Part shown: positions 57,561-64,000 of the stretch, one piece after another
Layout of the letters: every line of letters starts with the position of its first letter
How positions within the stretch are numbered: the first letter of the stretch is position 1
Source of the DNA: Diadema setosum
Taxonomy: Eukaryota; Echinodermata; Echinoidea; Diadematoida; Diadematidae
Direction: 5' to 3'
DNA length: 64,000 bases
Assembly: GCF_964275005.1 (NCBI RefSeq)
Contig: NC_092702.1
Coordinates: 33,765,816-33,829,815, forward strand
Translations under genes and position numbers: made by a program
Notes under the pieces: generated by a model
What the model saw: only the letters and a program-made list of their open reading frames with translations
What the model was told of the DNA's origin: nothing
Databases searched by the model: none

Positions 57561-59818
57561 AAAAAAAAAAGAATGTTGATTTTGGGGGGTCTGCTTGTGT
57601 GTGCTGTACAAGCCACATTTCTTGAAGGATTCTGTTCATATGTTGTCCAGGTGTTTATCATAGTCAAATCACGTTATTCTGTATGGCAGAGGATTTTGCA
57701 ACAAACCGGGGGATACACAGGTGCCGTTGCATGATAACTCACATTCTAGATGCTTTTGTTGTTGTATGGTTTATGCAGAATAGATTGAATATTTTGCTGT
57801 TTGTTATTTTTAGTTTGTGTTGGCATTTTCATTTCTCAAAGATGCAGGTGTTAACACTGTCACTTCCCAAATTTGTTCTTTATATGATGAAAGATCTTAT
57901 CAATTTGGTGCTTGTTTCCTGGTGGCAGGATGCACGGAGCAAAGTGGAAGTTTGATGTGCGCCTTCCTTGACAAAAACCAAACAAACGACACGTGGGGGA
58001 AAAAGATCAGTATCTTAGCAACAGCTGCTGCTTCCATTGTCTGTTTTTTCGATTGATTTTTCTTTTGTGTACTTGCAGTCACTTGCTTGTCAAGCATCAC
58101 GCAATGATAAGGTGTGATTGGTGAAATGGTAACTTGATGGGGGGAAAAAAAACAACAACAGCACTCTTCTTCCTTCCTCTTGTCCATTTCTTCCTTTTTA
58201 GTTGTTCTTTCCTTCCTTTGGTTGGAAGGGAAAATAAGCCTGCTAGAAGTTGGAGAGAACGGACTTTTAGATGGGAAGCTGTGAAGGAAGGGAGTATCTT
58301 GTGGCAGGATGATGTTTCATTCTCTTTATCTCTAGCACCGTCAAGATTACATGCATGCAGCTGTGCGAAAAAAACATTTAGCGCGACACAGAACCTCAAG
58401 AAAATGAAGTATTTTGCCTCTGTGATTTATTTATATCATGATGCAAGAGCTAGTTTTGTAACAGTAGATACAGAGATTTGATACTAAAAGCAAACAAACA
58501 ACAGAAAAAAAAGAAACTGTAATCATAATATTTCTTCTGTGAATGTAGACATAAGCTTTTTATGAAGGTAAGAAAAGCCTCATGTCTTAATCTTGTGTAG
58601 ACATAAGATTTTGTTATTTATCCCAGTTTTGAATATTTGCATGCAAATGATTTTTGTACGATGCTTGCGGTGATTTCTTCGGTGAGTGAATGTTCCCTGG
58701 AAATGGGCAAAAATTATGACTTTAGTGCAATGGTATGTTTAATCTTTCTAGCAGGTTTCAACTGTCACCTGTCATCACTTGTGTTTGAACTGTTACAATG
58801 AAAGGGAAGTGAACCTGATGGAAAAAGATTCATATTACTTGAATGTATATCGGGAGGTAGCAAATTGATATATTGATTTACATCAAACCATTGTTAATTT
58901 GTTGCTCGATTCCACCGATTTCATTAAAAAAAACCTTCTCCTACAGAAAGGCCTCCTTTAACGTCATCTAAATGGACCTTCCTATGTTAATTCCAATTTA
59001 TCTGATCTTATTGCTCTATCTATTTTTGATAGTCACCTTTTTCTTAAAAGATTTTGTGTGACATGTGCTCATGAATTATCATGTGCATTTTAAGTTACCA
59101 ACTCATATCCATAAATTAGCAATTCACCATGATGTAGGTTTTCAATGGTATTGAAAATTATTAATCTATGTCGTGGTTTTATATTTGTAGGACTAAATAG
59201 AAGGGAATGAAGTGCGAAACATATATTCAGTAAGACTGTGAAGAATTCTCAGTCAAAATATTCACCTTTTATCTGATGTGTTTCTAGGAAAATAGAATGG
59301 CACATGTATAATCTGTGGATATATAGGCTATGCTTGTGAAGGCTGTATAAAACTGAATGTAATTACATGAGGATAGGAGTGCAATAGCTCCTACTGTACC
59401 TTACTTCTAACTGAACTGCATAAGATTATACAGTCTACTGTTTATATCATTCTGAGCATAGTAACCCATGCCAACATTGCTTTATAGAGGCCTTTCAGCA
59501 TAGGAGTGGATTGGCTGTGGCATTTGTACCATCTGTTGGGCTTGGTTTACAAACAAAAACCATGTCACCTCAAATATGTACATGTACTTCTGGAACACTT
59601 GTGGTAGACGCACAGTTAATTTATTCATTTCTCTATTTTTTTTTTTCTTCATCAGAAAAGTTGGTCTTAGGATTATGTTTGGCACTAAACGATTTGTTGG
59701 ACAACCTTCGAGGTATAAATTGAACTCCTGGACATGAACAACAGGGCTGCCAGTCTACCCAATTAAGCAGGAGACTTGCAGGAAATGTGCTATCATGAGC
59801 AAGTTTTAAAGGGATGGT

Positions 59819-60232
59819 TTAAAGGGATGTTATAGTTGTGGTTGAAACTTGGCTTCAGGTTGCCATCTTATTTGTGAGATAATGAGAAACCTCTGATGAA
59901 ATGTGAAAGCGCACACAATTCTGAGAGGAATTCAAAGTTAATTTGATGAAAATTGCTGTTTGAAATGGCCGAGATATTACAAAACAAAGAGATTCTATTA
60001 AAAGGTGGGACCCACCTTTAATTGGGGCCACTTTGTTTTACTCTTTGTTTTTTTGTTTGGATATCTCAGCTATTTCAAAATTGATTTTCATAAAATAAAC
60101 TTTGAATACCTCTTAAAATTGTATGCTCTTTTTCATTAGGGCTTCTAATCATGCCACAAATAAGTTGGAAAGTTTGGAAGTTAAAATCTGAATCCCCTAT
60201 TTCAACCAAAAATATACATTGAACAATCCCTA
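59819..60232. mobile_element. TTAAAGGG-ended inverted-repeat element
   Basis: The interior matches 16202-16590: GAGATAATGAGAAACCTC, TTGATGAAAATTG, AAATGGCCGAGATAT and its inverted partner near 60060. The left end is TTAAAGGGATG; the right end is eroded (CAATCCCTATG). Confidence 0.75.
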
Positions 60233-61205
60233 TGATAATAGAGATAGGCATCTCCCTGATATCCAGTGAGAAATCCCTCAATGCTCTTTGGTTGTTGCAT
60301 TTTAATATTCAATGAATGTCCATGGAGTGTAGGTTGATTTAAAAACCATGCAATTTTTGAAGTATGATCAACACCATTTGAAATGTCTGATATCAGAATT
60401 TATTTATTCATGTGAGCCTCTACTGGCAGTGATAAACAATATTTTCACTATGCCTATTACAACAGGGTCATCTAGGAGATTTTTCCTTTTTGCATGCATG
60501 AGTGATATACATGTAAGCATATTATGACAGTTCTTGTAACACAAATTATGTATGTACATTTTGCAGATCTAACAAGTTAGATGGTAGGTCTGTTTACATT
60601 AGACAAACAGTTTCTTACTTTTTTCATAATGGGTAACTTGAATCTATAAGCTATGGTGTATTTTGTAGTTTGTTTTCTCTTCATTTGTGCAATGCATTTA
60701 TATGTTATATGACTTACAGTGTAGTTTAAGCTGTATTTTTGTGTCTATTCATTGAAAAAATGAATACAACATTGGTGTCACTGTTCACAGGAGTTGATTT
60801 GTGTGTTCATAAAAATTGGACGGTATGGCGTGACATCTTATTTATGTCTCCTAACGAGCATTCTGTGAGACTAGCTTCCGTAATGTTTAAGAGTGCAGTG
60901 CTTTACTTCTATGTAGGAGTAGGTTAACATTTCTTATTTATCCTGTACAATTTGGTGTTCGGGCTGGACATTTCGCAGACCTTGTGTCGAAGAACATTGT
61001 TTTTGCGCTGTATAATATATGCATATTTTGGTTTGTTTCAACATGCAGGTTGTCAAAGACTGATTTCTTCAGTTATATTGTAGATTTCAAAGCGCATAAA
61101 GAACTGGAGGGTATTGAAAATGAACTGCCACTTTGTAGAGCATTAATGTCACAGTCACATTTTACATTGCTTCTTTCGTACTCTCTATCTCTCTCATAAT
61201 TGCTC

Positions 61206-61238
61206 TATCTGTGTCTGTCTGTCTGTCTGTCTGTCTGC
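61206..61238 (+). repeat. (TGTC)n microsatellite
   Basis: A short tetranucleotide run lies in the ZRANB1 3' flank. Confidence 0.9.
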
Positions 61239-63811
61239 TCCACTTCATAGAATACCATGCAATCACCAAAGCTGCCTGTGTCCTGTAGGAAGTACATTCA
61301 AAATTATGGAATGCAAGTGAGGGATGCTATAACAGTAATCTGTGGGAATGAAATCACACAGTTATTATTTGTGTGTGTGGGGGGGGGGGGGGAGGGATCA
61401 TAAAATAATGGACAGCAAAGCATTAATAATATTTGACACACTAATATTTGTCTGTTGGACAGTTTTGAAGTCATTGTCTCAACTATTTAAACTTCACCTC
61501 CTGAATGGTGACTTTATCATTGAAGCATTTGAGCAAGATGTTATGTTCGCCTTGTTATTCAGTTTTGCTTTCTTTTTTGGAGCAGAAAAAAGCTGTGAAA
61601 GACAGAAAATTTTGACATGTACGTAATGGAAGCAGAAGAATGTGAAGCTGTACTCCATGATTACAACAGTAAATCCAAACAAAAACCCAAATGTGATGGT
61701 TTGCATTTGGCATGTCACTCTTATCTGTTCACCTGGTAACATTTAGGGCCATTCATAGTGTCAATGCCAGTGATGTGAAATAATATTGGTGCATGAGGGT
61801 TTAATTTCATCGCATTGCCTTGTTAGAGATCAGTTATTTTCGTAACTGCTTGTTGAATGTTTTTGTTGCATTGGAAATTGTATGTTACTTGTTTATCTCA
61901 TTATCAGAGAATAGAGGACCGAGTGGACTAAAATCCTTTACTTTGCATTCTCATCGGCTTTCTTGGTGTGCACTCAATTTGTTTCTTTACATTTTCTCAG
62001 CTCAGGATTAGAGGCATATGGAAAGATAAACAGTGTTTTCTTGTTGTCAGCTCTTCATCTCCTGAATCTAATTTTCATTAGCAATTACTTGGTCTACTTC
62101 AGTTGATTGTCCTTGACTGTTATGTTTTGTTCCAATTATAATGATTATCCATTTGCTCAATGGTCAAACAGACAATAGACAATACATACATAGAAAATGT
62201 GAAGTACACACAACAGAAATGATGATCAAAGTAGAAACAAAGACTGAAGAACAGGGTGGAAAAAAAAAATAGATTGTTGGCCAGGTCTGACGCACTGAAA
62301 CTCGACATCATTGCTTCAAAACATTGTGTATCCATACTTGCATCTCATTTTCATAAAACAAATAATGGCTGAAAGTAAGTATTGCATGTAGGACACCTAA
62401 TGCCATTATAAAAGCCAGTTTGGATTTTGATACATTCTGTGCATGAGCAGATAAAGGTCATTTGGAAAGAACTACATAATGAGACAGAGAGTTGTAGTGA
62501 GCATGGACAGTGCCTGAATATTCAGTGAAAGAACATTTCTAAATATTTGAGGGAGCCTTTTAACACAAAAGCTAATTTGGATTATGTAAGTGGGTGATAT
62601 TTAGCCTTCAACTGTTTTGATTTGATGGTTTAAAATCTAGGGTCATTTGAACAACTGCTACCTGCAAACTGATCAAGTGTGTTGTGTTTGTGTGTGTGTG
62701 TGTTTGTGTGTGGTTGTTTTTTCCACGAACAAGTATGAACTTGTCAACTTTAGACGAGCAAGAAGTCGTCAGTCTTACATTTGATTTATTATTTTAGTTG
62801 GACGGAGAGAGATTGGCGAGTGCTCTGACATGTTTGCTTGTCAAACAGTCGATTTGCACGTCAGTGATGCTTCATGTTTGCAATTGTCCAGTTGTATGAG
62901 TTTTTACTGTCGTTCCAGATTGGTAGGTCAATTAATTTGCTGCCATACCATAAATGCATTGCCATCTCTTGAGTGTTTGTCAGGTGATGACTAGCTCGTG
63001 GAGAATATTGAGTGGGTCAGCACAGCGGGAAATGGTGGACTAGAGATGATAGCCATTCACAATTCGTAGTGCTTGATGCAACCTATGTTCAATTTATTTC
63101 AATTTTTCACCTCTAGGGGAAGATCACAAGAGTCATAAGGTGTAGGGGTTCGGCTTCAGTTTTCACAGGGTCTTTGAGAATAGAGGCAACGCTGGCTGTA
63201 AATCTTCTACCTTACGACAATTATGAAGTGTCTTCTTGTGATGTAGGCAGGTGTGGCTGTACGAAAAACAGTATGGGGTCAAACAGTCAAAAACAAAGTA
63301 ACATACTTCGACTCAAGATGACTTTGGAATACAGCACAAGGATGTTTTGTGACAATATGCCAGATAAGTACTGAAAATTAATAGGCTTTTTACTAAGTCT
63401 TCACAATTTTTTTTATTTCGTATCACAGTGAGAATGAGAAGAGTGTATTACCGAATAACACTGATGTGGTGGAAGTGATTGAACATTAGGACAATATTAG
63501 GCTTGGATAATTGAACCAAAGTGCAGATCTGGTGTTATTGAAATGTTTATAGTGTGGTGGACAAATTGTACATCCTCTTTCTTCACTTCTTTGATGTATT
63601 TTGTTTGTTTCATACTTGTTATTTCATTTTATGCTCTACCATACTAGGCACATACACTGCATATAAAGCTGTTCTCTATGCATATGGTGCAAATATCTAC
63701 TAGTTTATCGTCTATGGTCTTCTCTAAAAAAAAAAAAAAAAAAAAAAAAGATCACCACTGATACAAATACATCTTAATTTACATAGTGTTTGACTTGTAT
63801 CAGATGTCCCT

Positions 63812-63817
63812 AATAAA
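63812..63817 (+). promoter_or_regulatory. possible distal polyadenylation hexamer
   Basis: This is an AATAAA in the long flank after ZRANB1. Another lies in a repeat near 60096 and an ATTAAA near 58922. None can be assigned without transcripts. Confidence 0.15.
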
Positions 63818-64000
63818 ATGACTTGAAATAGGTGATTTTGGTAGAAGGGGTAACAGCTATGCTCATTTTCTGTCTGGCAACGTATTTGTCTATGTATAAT
63901 CATATGTGATTTTAAAGAAAAATGAAACACTGAAAAACATACTTAATTGGGAGCATGAATACCTATACTTTCTTCTCTTTTGTGTGTGTGTGTTTGAGGC

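Larger units (their letters stand above)
56395..64000 (+). other. ZRANB1 3' UTR and downstream flank
   Basis: It is AT-rich, with two old repeats (57300-57560 and 59819-60232) and a poly(A) run at 63726-63749. No gene is supported. The 3' UTR end is unknown. Confidence 0.6.

Overview
The window is animal nuclear DNA. It is AT-rich, has intron-rich genes with GT-AG splice sites, and carries many short inverted-repeat elements and microsatellites; nothing in it looks bacterial or viral. Four conserved metazoan genes can be read exon by exon. Their proteins resemble the vertebrate orthologues closely but are clearly diverged. With the (TTAGGG)-type interstitial telomere-like repeats and abundant palindromic elements, this suggests an invertebrate deuterostome, most likely an echinoderm. 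The lineage call is an inference from impression; the gene calls are firm.

Layout. (1) 1-8467, plus strand: the last five coding exons of MAEA, a core subunit of the CTLH/GID E3 ubiquitin ligase; its 5' half lies left of the window. Its introns hold a duplicated/triplicated 0.8-1.2 kb segment and several inverted-repeat elements. (2) 8468-19125: MAEA 3' flank and intergenic DNA with no supported gene. (3) 19126-29180, minus strand: a complete 11-exon PUS1 (tRNA pseudouridine synthase, 543 aa). It has two in-frame start codons that predict a mitochondrial and a nuclear form. (4) 34307-36292, minus strand: GPAA1 (GPI transamidase subunit, 661 aa) with an uninterrupted coding sequence. (5) 36355-47604: about 11 kb without a supported host gene. 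It holds a fossil LINE, a 1.5 kb palindrome and several inverted-repeat elements. (6) 47646-56394, plus strand: a complete 6-coding-exon ZRANB1/TRABID deubiquitinase (670 aa). (7) 56395-64000: its 3' UTR and flank, with repeats only.

The four genes are single-copy housekeeping genes with separate functions (ubiquitin ligation, RNA modification, GPI anchoring, deubiquitination). MAEA and PUS1 converge, PUS1 and GPAA1 are in tandem, and GPAA1 and ZRANB1 diverge. I see no sign that they work as one system.

Most unusual structure lies in the non-coding DNA. TTAA-flanked palindromes occur in back-to-back pairs that share one TTAA. One element with degenerate telomeric repeats occurs twice in opposite orientation. 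There is a four-copy 97-bp tandem repeat beside a PUS1 splice site, and a 1.5 kb palindrome that reuses one short motif. I found no convincing undescribed protein system.
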